A stretch of 64,000 bases of DNA from Chalciporus piperatus (lineage: Eukaryota > Basidiomycota > Agaricomycetes > Boletales > Boletaceae): positions 434,001-498,000 of the forward strand of contig JBBPTG010000004.1 in the NCBI GenBank assembly GCA_038093975.1, written 5' to 3'. Every line of letters begins with the position of its first letter. The stretch's first letter is position 1. A program made the translations under genes and the position numbers. Below, in pieces: positions 21,532 to 34,441 of the stretch. Under the pieces are notes generated by a model. It was not told where the DNA came from. It saw nothing but the letters and a program-made list of their open reading frames with translations, and did no database searches.

Positions 21532-22875
21532 ATGGCACCCAAACAGTAAGTCCCCCCCCCATCCAGATCACTGAAAACTCGCTCACAATTCATCCAGGTA
21601 TCGCATCGTCCTTCTCCCCGGTGATGGAATCGGTACGATCTTATCCCCCTCCACACTCACACTAATAACCCCATCAAGGCCCCGACGTCGTCGCACAGGC
21701 TACCCGAGTCCTCGAGCTCATCTCCGAGACTTCATCCACATTCAAGTTCAATCTCGAAGCCCACGACTTTGGTGGCATCGCCATCGACAAGCACGGCGAC
21801 CCTCTGCCAGAATCCACCTTGAAAGCTTGCAGGGAGGCAGATGCCATATTGATGGGTGAGTCGACTCCGTGATCGTCCATCCCGGAACCCCGTTTCAACG
21901 TCCCCAAGGTTCGGTCGGTGGTCCCAAATGGGGTCCCGAGGCCAAAGTTCGCCCCGAACAAGGTCTCCTCGGAATCCGCAAAGCACTCGGCTTGTACGCC
22001 AACGTCCGACCTGCCAACTTTGCTTCCGACTCTCTGCTCTCATATTCCCCGTTGAAACCAGAGATCGCCAAAGGTGTCGACATGATCGTCATCCGTGAAC
22101 TCATCGGTGGTCTCTACTTTGGTCCCCGCGAAGAGCAGGGCGACGGAGACTCGGCATTCGACACCATGGTTTACACCGTTCCCGAGGTACAAAGAATCAC
22201 GCGTGTCGCAGCGCAGATTGCATTGGCAGCAAACCCACCTCTTCCCATTCACTCGATCGACAAAGCCAACGTTCTGGCCAGTTCAAGACTCTGGAGGAAA
22301 GTCGTCAACGAGACCCTGCAGAAGGAGTACCCTCAGCTCACGGTCGACCATTACTTGGTTGACACTGCCGCGATGTTGATCGTTGCCAGCCCTAAGAAGC
22401 TGAACGGCGTCATTCTTACCGAAAACATGTTCGGTGACATGTACGTACCCCGGCGAACATGAAAGCGGACATTCATCTGATGTTTCCTGTTTCTAGTCTG
22501 TCTGACGAGACCAGTGTCATCCCTGGTTCTCTCGGCCTCTTGCCTTCTGCATCTCTTGCAGGAGCACCGTCATCCCCATCATCCCCATCCTTCAAGCCTA
22601 CCTCTGGTATCTACGAACCAATCCACGGTTCTGCACCAGACATTGCTGGCAAGGGTATCGCCAACCCCGTCGGAACTATCCTTAGTGCTGCAATGCTTCT
22701 GCGGTACTCCCTCGGTCTCGAGAAGGAGGCTCAAGCTGTGGAAACAGCTGTTCGCAAGGTTCTCGACGACAAGAGCATTGGTGGATACGGCACGAGAACA
22801 GCCGATTTGGGAGGCAAGGCCACCACTGTTGAGTTGGGTGACAAGGTTATCGAAGTACTCAAAAGTCTGCTTTAA
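21532..22875 (+). CDS. LEU2: 3-isopropylmalate dehydrogenase
   Basis: Leucine pathway enzyme: NAD-dependent oxidative decarboxylation of 3-isopropylmalate. Five exons (introns 21546-21597, 21633-21678, 21856-21908 and 22441-22496) join to 378 codons, normal for the family. Motifs: [41 protein letters not shown], the metal-ligand stretch [26 protein letters not shown] and [21 protein letters not shown] Ser/Pro-rich insert ([15 protein letters not shown]) sits between LPSASLA and the last motif, where fungal enzymes vary. The first exon is 14 bases. It is divergent from NOB1 and convergent with VPS17. Confidence 0.96.
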
Positions 22876-23094
22876 GCACACTCTGTATTGAGCACGAATG
22901 TACGATGATGCCGTGGGTCTTACCGCTAAAAATTGCTTGAAACTTCACGTCACTTGTGGGGCATGAGCACCAGCCGAGGGATGCATTGCATGCGAATGAG
23001 AATGTCCATTTTCGATCGAGGAAAAATCCAGCATATATAAAAGAGAGGTACGGAGCAACCGCCAAACCAGCAACGGTCTTGTATCTACCTTGGC

Positions 23095-25216
23095 CTAAAA
23101 CATGTTTGCCAACTTACTCGCAGCGACCTTCGCATCCAGTCGTGGCCTCGAAGGCTGAACGCGCATCGACTGCGACATGTTTGTCGGCGTCAGATGTCCA
23201 AGGGGATCAAAGGCGTGATGTTGGGGAGTAATTGTCGGTGGTGCAGACAGCGGGCCAAAGAGGGGATCTGTACCGGCAAGGGGATGGATCGCTGATGAAG
23301 ACGGAACAGTGGCCGACTGTATCGTTCCACCAAGCGGTCCCTGAGGTAGTGAAGGCGAAGAAGATGAAGGACCAGCGACTGGAGGTCCAAGCGGTGATGG
23401 TGGTGGTTTCACGAACATGGATTGAGTCCCATCTCCGAATCGACCACTTTGAGGCGGGGCAGAGATAGGCGGCGACAATGGAGCAGTAGAGCTCCGTACA
23501 GTAGATGGCCCTGCGACTGGGGACTGTGGCACGGGAGTATGCTGGCGGAGCGCAGGCTGCGTTGCTGGAGGTGTATTCGCGAAGAAGCCACTGAATTGCT
23601 GTTGGATAGGTGGTGGTGCCGTAGCTGGGGGTCTCATCAAAGGTCGGGTATCATCTTCCAGTGGCAGGACGACAGAAGGTTTGGGGTAACCGTTCGGTTT
23701 CGGTGGCGCGACTTTTGAGTTGGCGTGGTCGACATCCGTCTTAAGAGCTTCGAGTTCTCTGAGCAACTGCTTCTCATACTGGATAGAAGAGCGCGCGTGC
23801 TCGATCAAAGCAGCCGTGATATCATCTGTCACTGTCTTGGTGTGCGTTGCCATAGCACGATGGAGGTTCTGGGAGATGCCATTGGCACGTTGTGCGAGCA
23901 CTTGCTCGTATTTGTTCGCCTGCGAATAAATCAAGGGCCCGCAAATAACATACGAATAAATCTCTCACCTCCTCCAACTCTTCCAGCGCTTCATCGACAC
24001 GCTCAGGTCTGATACTAGAGCTCGCCTTTAACCTCTCAATATTCCTCCTCTTTGAAATCGCAGCTTTGACAGCGGCTTGGTACTCCTCCAAGACGACAGC
24101 TCGCTGCAGCAGTGCCTCTTTGGCAGAACGTGCGTTCAAACCTTGGTAGCCAAACGAATCCCCGATGACAACACACTCGCTTATGGACTGTGCTTGGTCG
24201 AGGTCAGCGAGAGTATGCCACGCCCTTCCCAATTTTCGTAGTGCATTCCCCAGTAGGGGATGAGCCTCCGTGGTTGCAACATTGACAAGTTTGTTTCCCA
24301 TTTCAGCATGCGCTGTGGATAACGCTATTGCGCCCTCAGCTCCAGTCACATGCATGAGCGGAAATGAAGCTTACATCGTCGCGTCATCGCAAGCTTGTCA
24401 ATAGCCTTTGCAGCTTCAAAGAATTGTGTTTCCAATTTGGTGAGCTCGAATCTGGCACGTTGAAGCCCTTCATCTTCATCGGGTATACCTCGACGCATGA
24501 GTCCAAATCCAGAGCTCGTTTTCCGTCTTGGACGAGGCATCGGCTGGTACCCAAAGTCACTCTCAATGAATGACCGTAGATCCTCATCATGCATGACAAT
24601 GGGGTCCTCGCATATCCGAGTTAACCATCTCTGTAGCATGATTCGTACCAGACGGTCGTCTTCTTCGTCAGTAGGCGCCGAGGTCTGGGAGAGGGGTAGA
24701 GCGGGGATGATCGTATGCGGACAATTGTTCAGCAAAGCTTCGTAGAATTGTTGGAACTCGACAAATGAACGAGAGACATTGCGATATGTGGTTCCCGTGA
24801 AATTAGAAAGGTTTGTCTAGGAGCAGGTGAAACGAGGAATGTTAAACGGATAACTCCTGGTCACAACTGGCTACACGCACCTGAGCATCAAGCTTTAAGA
24901 GGATATCCCTTCTGTTGCGATCCAATCCAGTGATCCGTACACGAAGGTAAGGCTCTTTCTTTTCGTATTTGACCCCGTTTGAACCTACGGTAGTGTGTGG
25001 CGAGACAAGACCAGGTTCTGGTGCTCCATAGATTTTGGGCTCTTTTCCGAATGGACTGTCTGATTCTATCTTCTGTGTGATGACGGGCGAAGGTGACGGG
25101 CGAGGGAGATTGGGTATTGGGGAATTGGGTTCATGAGGCGTTGTAGGCCACGGTGGGTTCGTCTCGGTGTCGCCATTCGCAAAGATGGAGGTCGTCGAGT
25201 TGAGTGGGTCGAACAT
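23095..25216 (-). CDS. VPS17: retromer sorting nexin Vps17 (PX-BAR)
   Basis: Vps17-type sorting nexin, which with Vps5 forms the membrane-bending retromer dimer on endosomes. From ATG 25216 (MFDPLNSTTSIFANG) a disordered head leads to the PX region: YLRVRITGLDRNRRDILLKL, then TYRNVSRSFVEFQQFYEALL and HTIIPALPL. A BAR-like helical part follows: KLGRAWHTLADLDQAQSISE, AAISKRRNIERLKASSSIRP and LHRAMATHTKTVTDDITAAL. The C-terminus, over 170 residues, is rich in Pro, Ser and Gln, including FDPLGHLTP, and ends KLANMF. At least three introns. The long Pro-rich tail is unusual compared with yeast Vps17 and may bind partners; that is inference. Confidence 0.82.
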
Positions 25217-25375
25217 GGCAGTCTTCGTCGTCCGTTCTTGATCTCACAGGACACAGAGTTACAGAGCAACCAGCCCGGACGAGGAAGAGTACATAAGTCG
25301 CATTATATAATCGCACAGCCCCCTTACATTCCACTAAATAGCATAAAGTTAAGCAGCATCTGAGCAGGTAAACCT

Positions 25376-26872
25376 CTACACCTCTCTTCCGTCTATCATG
25401 TTAAGAGGTAGCATGTGTCCCATGCGTAGGACCTTCGTCCGAAGGTACTTGTCCAGATCTGCACCGTGCACCATATTCCCACCAATCATCGTGACACCGG
25501 GAGCCTGATCCTCGCGCCCTCCCAAAGACGGCATCGAAGTCGATTGAGTTTGGCACCTCCATGACCTCGGTATCATCGATACCTGCTCAAGCACCCTCAG
25601 CCCCTCCTTCTCGAGTGCCATGACTTTGTCTGGGTTGTTCGTCAACAGCCGAATTCCTTCACCTTGCTCTGAACCCAATCTTAAATCCCTCAAGATAGCT
25701 GCCGCTATCTCGTAACCACGTTCATCTGCCTTGTGCCCAAGCATGAGATTGGCGGTGACCGTGTCATGGCCAAGGTCTTGCAGGTTGTAGGCCCGAATCT
25801 TTGACAACAGGCCAATTCCGCGACCCTCCTGTCGGAGATAGATGACGGCGCCCCGTCCGGGAATAGTTGCCGGAGATGAAGAAGAAGTCGATACATGGAT
25901 TGGTTGTGAAATAAGGCGGATAGCCTCGTCGAGCTGCTCTCCACAGTCGCACCGCATACTTCCGATAGTCTCACCAGTGAAACATTCGGAATGAATACGG
26001 ACGAGTGGTAGCGGTGCATCAGGGAGTCGACGGGATTGGTCTACCGGTCGTGAAGCGATTTTAGTTTCAGGGGTGAGTCTGCCTATGTAGGCTCCCCTGA
26101 TAATTCGAGCTTCTTCTGTTTCATCGTCGCTCCAGACTGCGTCAAGTGAGTGGCTGCGTATGGGAGGTGCGGAGGATTGGCTATCCGTAGAATATTGTAT
26201 AGGGTCAACGACGATCGCAAGGTGCTCCTTGCTGTCGGTGTTGTTATGATAGAGGTGTAAGAATACGGTTCCGTGAGGGGTGGGTATACGGGTGCGCGCC
26301 ATGCACTGAACTTGAACTCCAGAAGAGACGGAAGGGACCGGATCGATGGAAGAAGGGACCGATACCGGTTCTGGTTTACGAGATATCGAGGGAGGGAGTG
26401 TCTCGGGGAGCTTTGCAGGATCAGGGAGATTCTCCTTGCTCTCCAGAACTTGTTGCTGCAAGCGCAGCCTTCTGGGGCCTTGCTTGCTCACACACGGTGC
26501 ATGCTTGTGACTTTGTGAGTCATCCAGACGTCTTGAACGATCTGGGGTGTATGGGGGTGGTATATGGGCTGCATGGCTGGAATGGTTGCGGGTTGAATGA
26601 GGACCAGATGCGAATGCAGCAGCGAACATCAGCGAGTCGAGTGCCTCATCTCTTCTTGGGTGAGAGCGCTTCTGTGACCGAGAGCGGGAAAAGAGATCCT
26701 GGATAGCATCTGACTCTGCACTGAAATGGGATGAGAGTATTGGGGATTCTGCGAGAGCCATAGGGACGATGATGGAGCAGGACGAAGTTGGGACGAAGCA
26801 GGGATTCGGTGGGAGATATCTGTGTCGGGTAGAGCTTATAACTCGGGTCCCGATCAAATTATTATAGCTCAT
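25376..26872 (-). CDS. RIB1: GTP cyclohydrolase II (riboflavin biosynthesis)
   Basis: First committed enzyme of riboflavin synthesis: opens GTP to 2,5-diamino-6-ribosylamino-4(3H)-pyrimidinone 5'-phosphate. It reads as one uninterrupted 498-codon frame, unusual in this intron-rich window. The first 160 or so residues are low-complexity and probably disordered. The catalytic part shows [20 protein letters not shown] plus CGEQLD (the three zinc Cys), [20 protein letters not shown] (GTP and catalytic residues), [19 protein letters not shown] and [19 protein letters not shown]. The C-terminus [13 protein letters not shown] matches fungal Rib1. ATG 26872 opens the frame; an internal ATG beginning [11 protein letters not shown] (about 26761) is an alternative start. 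Confidence 0.94.
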   Translation of the reverse strand: MSYNNLIGTRVISSTRHRYLPPNPCFVPTSSCSIIVPMALAESPILSSHFSAESDAIQDLFSRSRSQKRSHPRRDEALDSLMFAAAFASGPHSTRNHSSHAAHIPPPYTPDRSRRLDDSQSHKHAPCVSKQGPRRLRLQQQVLESKENLPDPAKLPETLPPSISRKPEPVSVPSSIDPVPSVSSGVQVQCMARTRIPTPHGTVFLHLYHNNTDSKEHLAIVVDPIQYSTDSQSSAPPIRSHSLDAVWSDDETEEARIIRGAYIGRLTPETKIASRPVDQSRRLPDAPLPLVRIHSECFTGETIGSMRCDCGEQLDEAIRLISQPIHVSTSSSSPATIPGRGAVIYLRQEGRGIGLLSKIRAYNLQDLGHDTVTANLMLGHKADERGYEIAAAILRDLRLGSEQGEGIRLLTNNPDKVMALEKEGLRVLEQVSMIPRSWRCQTQSTSMPSLGGREDQAPGVTMIGGNMVHGADLDKYLRTKVLRMGHMLPLNMIDGREV

Positions 26873-27651
26873 GGTAATCTATACACCGAACCGCCGACTC
26901 GTGATAAAACTTGGAAGCTGATTGTCGAGTACCTTCATGGTACTGTTATGAACCGCATCAGCCTCGCTTGACATACCGCTCGGTCATCCGACTCGGGGAT
27001 TAGGCTGGATGAACGTATAAGTTGTTGACGTCAAAATTTGGAATCGGTGGCCGCTCTTTTCCCACTGGCAGTCAAACTGCACCCATCTTCACATGACGAC
27101 TTTGTCGCTGCAATCGTACGTGCTGGTTCCTGAGGCCTGAGGGTGACCCTGAGTAGAGCACGAGCACGGTGTGCAACGATTGAATGAGTCCCTCTACTAC
27201 GATTGATGGAAATTCCTTTGTGACTAGTCACTGGATTGGATCCTCCGAACTGATCGCCGCTGTAATTAGAGTTCGCAACTCATCCACATAAAAGTCGCAT
27301 TGCAAAACGCGTCTGCCTCGCGCTCACCTCGTTTCTCATGCAATCGACTCTTTTCTGAGAAGGTGCCTCAAGGCTTTGTCTTTCTTAGACTGCTACTTCG
27401 CAGTTCAGAGTTGCAATTTTTGTTTGTGAACACCGTCAGGGTAAAGTCGATCCATTTGCGCTCGCTCCCGTAACGCTCCAGCGGCATTGCCTATCAGACC
27501 TAGACCTAGACCGGATCAAACAACACAAAGAATACAGTAGGAGAGTCATAGACTCCGAGGCCCTGACAGTATAAAGGGTCACATACGGCGCGAGTATCCA
27601 AGGAGATCCCCTTCACGCGTTACAGCAGACGCCCATCAGGGATTCGCATCC
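26873..27651. promoter_or_regulatory. long divergent intergenic region with a TATA-like box
   Basis: About 780 bp between two divergent ATGs (RIB1 and the coiled-coil gene). A TATAAAG element lies at 27570-27576, 76 bp before the ATG at 27652, a fair position for a core promoter with a short leader. No coding frame or RNA gene was recognised in the rest. Confidence 0.4.
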
Positions 27652-29474
27652 ATGATGAACGCCTCGGATCCTCACCTCCAAGCTATGCAATCTTCAAAAG
27701 ACTCGCAAATACATCAAGGATACATTGTGTGAGTGGTTCGTGACTCCATTGAAACACCACTAGGTATCGACCTCTTGTGTATGTCATAGTGTTCGCGACT
27801 GCAAGCCACTCTCCGCTCCCCCCGACGCCTCGACGCTGGCGAGCACACGTAGCGCGCATGGCGGCCAGGAACAGCTTTCCCCGGTAGATCGAGAAAGTGC
27901 CTTGCGCCACATCAAATCACTCGAAAACCACAACACAAAGTTATACGAAGATAACTGCCAATTGGTAAACGCTGTCAACATGCTCAACGATCGTCTCGCG
28001 TTCGTCGGCGCGTCCCAAAACACACAGGTGGTCCACCTCGCAGAGATCCAAGAAAAGCTCCGCGCAAGCGAGATGAATCGAGGCTCGCTCAATCGAAAGT
28101 ACCAGGAGTTGTTGTGCGGCATTTCGGCCAACTCTGCACACCACCATCTTGCTGTCGAACTCGCAGCCATTCGAAAAGCATACACAGAGCTTGACCAAGC
28201 CCATCGCATCTTGGGGGGGAAATACATAAACCTGAAAGCTGTTGTCGAAGCAAGTCGGCAGCAGTTCCATGGCACACGTAGGTGAAACTCGGGATAGCCA
28301 AATCGAAGTTTCTGACTACTATCACGTAGCCCCTGCACCTCATGTAGCACGTGGGTTCCATCCCGTGGTACGTCATCAAGTGATTCATTGCACTTTCCTG
28401 TTTTCCTTGACGCTGTTTTGCAACAGCCGCCAAATCGCGCTCCGTTACACCCCGATCAACACCGGATCAATGCAATGTCACCTCCGTCTGCTTTATCCCC
28501 CCCTTCCATGCAAAACCCTATGGCTCAGCAACAAACTCACCGAAGACGGAATTCTGAAGGCGTGATTATCCAGGTGCGTTGCGTCATCCAAACGACTACC
28601 TGATCACTGAATGTGTCATTAGCCACCAGGCCCACCACCCCTTCTACCCATTGATCGTGGCCTCATCGCGACCACGTGGTTACCACCACTCCCCACTCCG
28701 CCGCCCAGCGCGTCAGTGGAGTGGACAAAGATGTCGTCCACGGGTTTCTTCATCCACTCACCGACGAGCGCTGGTCCCCCTCCCCCACATCACCAAAGGG
28801 GCCATGGAACTCGCACCATGTCCGGACCTCCCATCCTGACTAACCGTCATGTCCAAGAAAGCGCTATCAAAATACCCGAACCCCCGCTCAACGTTAACCA
28901 GCGTCGCGGTGAGGCTGACCCCGCCAATGTGGTATCCTCCAAGACACCAACGTCGACTAATCCGCAATCATCGAAGCGACCAAAGTCCGACATGCAGCCT
29001 TCTGCGAGTCCAGAAGGAGGTAACAAGAGACCTCGGATTGAGGAGGAGGCACAGACACGACCAGAAAAGCCGGCGTCGATTGGTTTCGAAACGGATCCGA
29101 TCATGGTGCCTTCACCTGTTGCCGAAGGTCAAAATGGTAGCAAACCAGCCACCCCGGCTTCAGGCGACGATGTTCGATCGTATGAGGAATGCGTAAACCT
29201 CATCTTTGAAAAGGATGCCGACATAGAAAACGGGATCTTCTGCGGTTTATGCCTGTAAGTGTTTTCTTTTCAGGTCTGCTCTTGGGTCATTATCGAGCCT
29301 CCAACTAGTAATCGGTATGAGGCGGAGGCGATACCCGAGCCACCGGACGTACTCGTTCAGCCCGACTTTGATTCCCTTGTGAGACACTGCATGACTATGC
29401 ATCCAGGCGTCTGGGAAGCTCTCCGCCATCGCAAGACCCAGGGAAACGACGCAGATTCGGTACTTATGCAATAG
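27652..29474 (+). CDS. coiled-coil protein with a C-terminal C2H2-like zinc finger, function unknown
   Basis: No family name recognised. The first exon (MMNASDPHLQAMQSSKDSQI) joins across an intron to VRDCKPLSAPP. A long helical region follows with heptad pattern (ALRHIKSLENHNTKLYEDNC, VVHLAEIQEKLRASEMNRGS, AIRKAYTELDQAHRILGGKY), likely a coiled coil. The middle is Pro, Ser and Gln rich (ALSPPSMQNPMAQQQTHRRR) with a KRP basic stretch, suggesting a nuclear protein. After an intron near 29254, the end reads NGIFCGLCLNRYEAEA...FDSLVRHCMTMHPGVW: Cys-x2-Cys and His-x4-His spacing of a single, widely looped zinc finger. One internal border near 28280-28430 is uncertain. It converges on the M28 peptidase gene. 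Confidence 0.65.
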
Positions 29475-29686
29475 TTTATCATACTTTCGCCTATCCTTCA
29501 CTATATTCTCTGATAATTAATTGTAAACCCGTATGTGTCGTAGATAATTCAACTGTACACGAAATATGCTTCTCATGTGAACTACAATCATCTCGATCAC
29601 TCAAGGGAGTGGGGCTAATCAAAAGTTGTATTTCATTACCGGTAAACTTGTACACAGACATTTAAACAGCATTGGGGTCAAAAAAA

Positions 29687-32600
29687 TCATGCTTTAATGT
29701 CTTCTGCGAGCTTGCCGAGCAGAGTCGTCAAACGAGTGACTTCATATTCTACCAGCGTCGCGTTTTTCTCGTACAAAATCGCTTCGGTCAGGGCAGGAAG
29801 AGTCGTTGCACCGTAGCCTGTAAAACACGATGAATTCGCGTCCCTTCGGGTTCAGCTTTCGAGGAACTCACCAAGATACTTTCCAGGAGCGACACCAAGA
29901 TGCCTGTACCATTCGCGATCTTTGACGCCTTCCTCCGAAATGAATCCACGCTCGAACTGCTTCAGCTTCTGGTTCACACTCCTGACCCTTCTCGCGGCCC
30001 TGATCAAGTCACAAAGAGGTCCTTTACGAGACTTGCAAATCTCCTGCTTGTGGATGTCTTCACTCTGAATCTTGCTCAGCTTCTTCAACACGTGCAACTT
30101 GAGATCTTCGTCGACGTCAGACTCCGAGGACTTCTTTCCCTTTCCGATGTGGTGTTTGATCCAGTCCTTGATACGACGCAGGATGCGACGAGGGAGGCGC
30201 CTGTGAGCGATCTTTTTCATGGCGTTGCGGAGTGCCTTCTCAGCCGCGACTTTCTCGATGTCGAGTTCCGCGCTCGCGTCTTGGAGCGTCGAGATAGCCT
30301 CACGAAGTTCCTCGAGCTTCGGAATGTTAGCAAGTCCAGCAGCCGATTTTTCCACCCTGAGAATCCTTCAACAAGGGACATGGAGTTAAAGTCGGAAGAG
30401 GGACTCACTTGTTGAGGTAGTAATCAAGTTGCAACGAGTACTCTGTCGTGTTGAGAGGCAAGATGATCGAGTCTGACAAGCGGAGAGTGAGGAGACCCAG
30501 GGCCTTGGCAAGTGCAACCTACAGTATATCGTCAGTATGGAGTGGTCGAGGGAAAACGGCCACCAAGTTCTTACGTGTCGGGGGAAACCAGGGTCAGCAT
30601 ACGTCTCCTGCCACATCTGGGAGTCATAGATGGAGTGGTAGTGATAAGGTGCATCAGTGGGTGTGTTACCGAAACCCTGATCAGAGCTGGCGACCTGTTG
30701 AGCGATATTATCAGCAGGGCTCCCACTCATCGTGACGCATGACTGACACCAAGTCTCTGCAAGAATACAGTGTAGTCGCTTCCAGATCCGAGTGGCCGTA
30801 CACGGTGAACATCATCCTCCCCGCCCTCAAGTGCGGGAGTCTCGTGCATAGCAGCCCACATGCTAGTAAACTCTGCGTCCTGTTCTCCAGTGAACGGACC
30901 AGAATCGTAAACTGCGTCCCACATTGTCTTGTTTGCTTCAGTAGGGTGGGCAATGTCCTGCGCAATATGCTTCATCAAATGCGCAAGCGAAGGAGATCCG
31001 CTGGGGTGGTAGCGGGAACCGGAAACAGAGACATCTGTGTTCATGTGTCAGTGGTAGAAACACGGTTGAATCACTCAGCACCTACCGACATTCACGTAGG
31101 ACACAGCGTGAGCCTGAATCCAGTCTGCAAAGTCCTCACCCCACTCCGTACTTCCGATTAGACCGTACTAGAACGGTCTTACTAAGAACCTACGTCCAAG
31201 ATCACAATAGACGGGGCCCACCTCTTCAGCATCCCAGCTTGCGATGACAATAGTACGAAGCGGCTTCCAGCCTCGCTTAACCAATGCACCAAGACCACGG
31301 ACGACCTCCAGCAAAGATACAGTGCCAGAGGTGGGATCAGCAGCACCCATGACCCAAGCTATACCGTTTCAGTAAACAAGCTCCAATATCGGACGAACCA
31401 CTAACCATCTCTGTGGCAACCAACAATGACTACTTCGTCCTTGATGTGACCAGGGATTGCAGCCATGGTGTTCCAGATAGGGATGACCTTGACGTCAACT
31501 GAAGGGGGGAAATGGGAAGTCAAGACGCAGCCGCATAAAATCAAACGCTGACACTACCATCGTTCGCCATCTTGACCACACGGGTACCAACTTTTCCGTC
31601 GAGCTTCCTGCCTTTCTCGACTCCACCAAGTTCTTGTTCGAACAAGTACTTTGCGTTGGCCCAGGAAAGTGGCAGACTGGGGATGTGAGGGATGTTTCCA
31701 CCTGGAATGCGAGTTGCGTTCTGGTATGCAGGATAGCCGGGTGTGGTAGGGTCATCCGGGTACGTGGCCAGATATTGTACAGAACCACGTTGGATCGACG
31801 TTGGGTTGCGTGCAGGACCAGCAGGATAGGGTAGATAACCATTCTCAACAACAACGGCACCATCGTCACGAGGATCAGAATAGATCAAGATTCCAGCCGC
31901 GCCACGTTCTTCAGCCCCTTGGACCTAAAGCCGATTATCAGAAGAGAGGATGAAGTACCAGCTGCACTAGCTTACTTTGAGACCACGGAAGACAGCACCG
32001 TATCGAGCTAGGACGATCTTTCCGGTAAGATCTACGCCAGCCGCAACCAGTTTATCGTAATCGTCCTTCGTGCCATAGTTGGCGTATACAATCTGGCCTG
32101 CGGCTTCACCGCCGGCACTGAGTCCATGCCAAGATGGGACAGCATGTTTGTACTTTGCAGCGGTGTCATCTCCAGGATCTCCATCTTCCAGAAGATTTGC
32201 AGTCCAGATGGACTCTCCCTCTTGATTGAGTATCTGAAGGGAAATGCCATCGGCGATACCGGTGTTCATCACTGGGTAGTAGACGTCGATCCAAGCATTG
32301 GGGTGTTTGAGCTTTGAGGTGGTGCTCAAAGTAGCCTCACGGGACTCGACGGAACCAGCTTCGAAAATGGGCTGTGCCGAAGGAGAGGCGATACCAAACT
32401 CCTGTTGGAAGAGTGCTAGGACGTCCTTTGCATCCTGAAGGTCTTCGGACGAGCCCGCTAAATGAGGGTGGGTCGCATAATGTCGTGAATTTGCGATAGC
32501 AGATTCGGTGGAGGGCACGGCCCTACAGTACCCGGTCGTCAGATAACTCCCAAAAGTAATGGTCTTGAGAACTTACAGAAAGGCATCCTCGACACGCTTG

Positions 32601-32845
32601 ACGTAGTTATCGAAGGAGTTTTTGCCCATTGAGCAGGAATGCTTCCCGGTTGTCACGTTCCGAGCGATGTTGAGCACATGCTGAGAGTGATACGCGTCGT
32701 ACAACAAGAAGAGAGAGAGTGCAATCCCAACGTGGGCTAGAAACCTGCTGAAACGTGTGGAACGGGGACGCCTTGGTGAGCTGGCGACGCCTGGTAGAGT
32801 GGGTTGATCGCGACCGAACAGAGCCTTTTCGCTCTTGATGTCCAT
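29687..32845 (-). CDS. glutamate carboxypeptidase II-like M28 membrane peptidase (Vps70/PSMA family)
   Basis: Type II membrane zinc peptidase related to PSMA, the transferrin receptor and yeast Vps70. A short cytosolic tail is followed by the anchor [19 protein letters not shown] domain carries [35 protein letters not shown] and [14 protein letters not shown]. The M28 domain shows [17 protein letters not shown] (zinc His and Asp), SWDAEE joined across an intron to YGLIGSTEW (catalytic Glu and zinc Glu), and [16 protein letters not shown]-terminal dimerisation domain follows with an odd, very basic insert ([20 protein letters not shown]). The true ATG is at 32845; an in-frame TTG nine bases upstream is not a start. 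It ends EDIKA at TGA 29687-29689. Divergent from PEX14 by 179 bp. Confidence 0.9.
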
Positions 32846-33024
32846 GGCGAACAAGAGATGGTGGGATGACTGCGCCGGTTCCTTTGGTTCTTATAATTCA
32901 GGGTCCTTCGGTTAGTTCACATGAATGTCTGAGTCTGACAGTATCAGTGACGGTGCACATGCTGCGGGGTTATTTGAGACCTTGTGATCGACCAACCTCG
33001 TATTTTGATTCCGGTCTCTACAAC

Positions 33025-34441
33025 ATGTCGGACGAGACTCCAGAAGACAAGAAACCTGAGCCAGCACCCGTCAACCAAGAACAGCCTACGCCGTCTGCCC
33101 ATGATGCAGCACCTGCTATCCCGTACTCGGATCGCACAGAACTGATAGCACGCGCGAGAACATTCTTACATTCGCCTCAAGTACAGCTCCAAGACTCAGA
33201 TGCAAAACGGTCTTTCCTCGAGGAAAAGGGTCTCACTCCGAGCGAGGTTAACCAGTTGCTCCGAGAGTTGGTATGCGGCTTTTGCATGAAACCTACGTAT
33301 CTGCTCATATGTCTCGAAGCCTCCACCAATACCACCCCGAACTTACCCTGTCCCACCGCCATCCAACCTACCCAACCTTCTCATCGGCGTCGCTCGGATA
33401 TTCACATGGTTAACGGGCACCTCTGCCATCGTGCTCTTCATATACTACGTACGAGAGGCATTGCATACATCTTGACTAGTCATACTCACAATCATTCTAG
33501 CGGTACCTCCTTCCCAGAATAACGCAATCCTATCACGCTCGTCTTGCTTTACGAAAACACCAATCTGCTCTCGTCGCCCGTCTCGCGGAGTCTGCTTCGG
33601 CTCTTAAGACAACCCAAGCGGAATCATTCAAAGACCTGCCGCGAACAGTCCCCATTTACGAGGACTCTCAGTATGCACAGTGTCATTCTATCGATGATAT
33701 CTTGTCACGCGTCGGAAATTCCAGCGAGGAGTCCGGCCGGCCAGGCGAAGATACACCAGATATTAGTATCCTCCGGTGTGCACTCGAAGAACTCGTACGC
33801 GCGGACGAGGAAGATAGCGGTCCATCAACCGAGGAACTGTTTCGTCATCTCGAGAGCAAGCTCCCGTGGCTTTCTGGCGAAGAGGGAGCAACCCGACAGG
33901 TCAGCTCTTCGCTGCTCGTTGTATGTTATCTCACAGCTAGTTTCTCCAACAGAACGACCTCTGGAACCAACTGAATAGTTGTCCCCTGTTCGTATCATCC
34001 GTGCCGCAACCCAACGCATCCAGTTCTCTCCCACCAGATCACCCGTCACGCCTTCTCTGGAAATATGTACCTCCGCCACCTCCATCAACACCACCGCTGA
34101 TCACAGCCTTGGCAAACCTGCAATCATCCTTGCCCCGCAACCTTAAGGATCCAACCACGGGCTCTGGCGGTGCATCACCCACACCTGCACTTTCCGCAAC
34201 TCAACGGACACTTCAAGTCCTCTCAGACTTTACCGGGTACATCACGACACAGACATACGCTCTCGGTATCACCACGGTACGAAGTGTAAACGGGATACCT
34301 AACGGAAATCCGCTGGAGGATGAACTGCGCCGCGAAATTAGAGCGTTGAAAGGTCTCGTTCTGAATCGGCGGTCTTTCCTGCCTTCTGCCGCTGGAGTTC
34401 TTGGATCAAATAGCAATCCTCCACAAGTCTCTGACGCATAG
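33025..34441 (+). CDS. PEX14: peroxisomal membrane docking protein Pex14
   Basis: Pex14, the docking subunit for Pex5-cargo at the peroxisome membrane. After a disordered acidic start, the conserved N-terminal domain reads RTELIARARTFLHSPQVQLQ and KRSFLEEKGLTPSEVNQLLR. Across an intron, the Pro-rich linker PPPIPPRTYPVPPPSNLPNL leads to the membrane segment FTWLTGTSAIVLFIYY, then (intron) RYLLPRITQSYHARLAL and a helical stretch HQSALVARLAESASALKTTQ. A further intron after GATRQ joins NDLWNQLNS. The C-terminus is low complexity with PPPPPSTPPL. Length and order match fungal Pex14. Confidence 0.9.
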
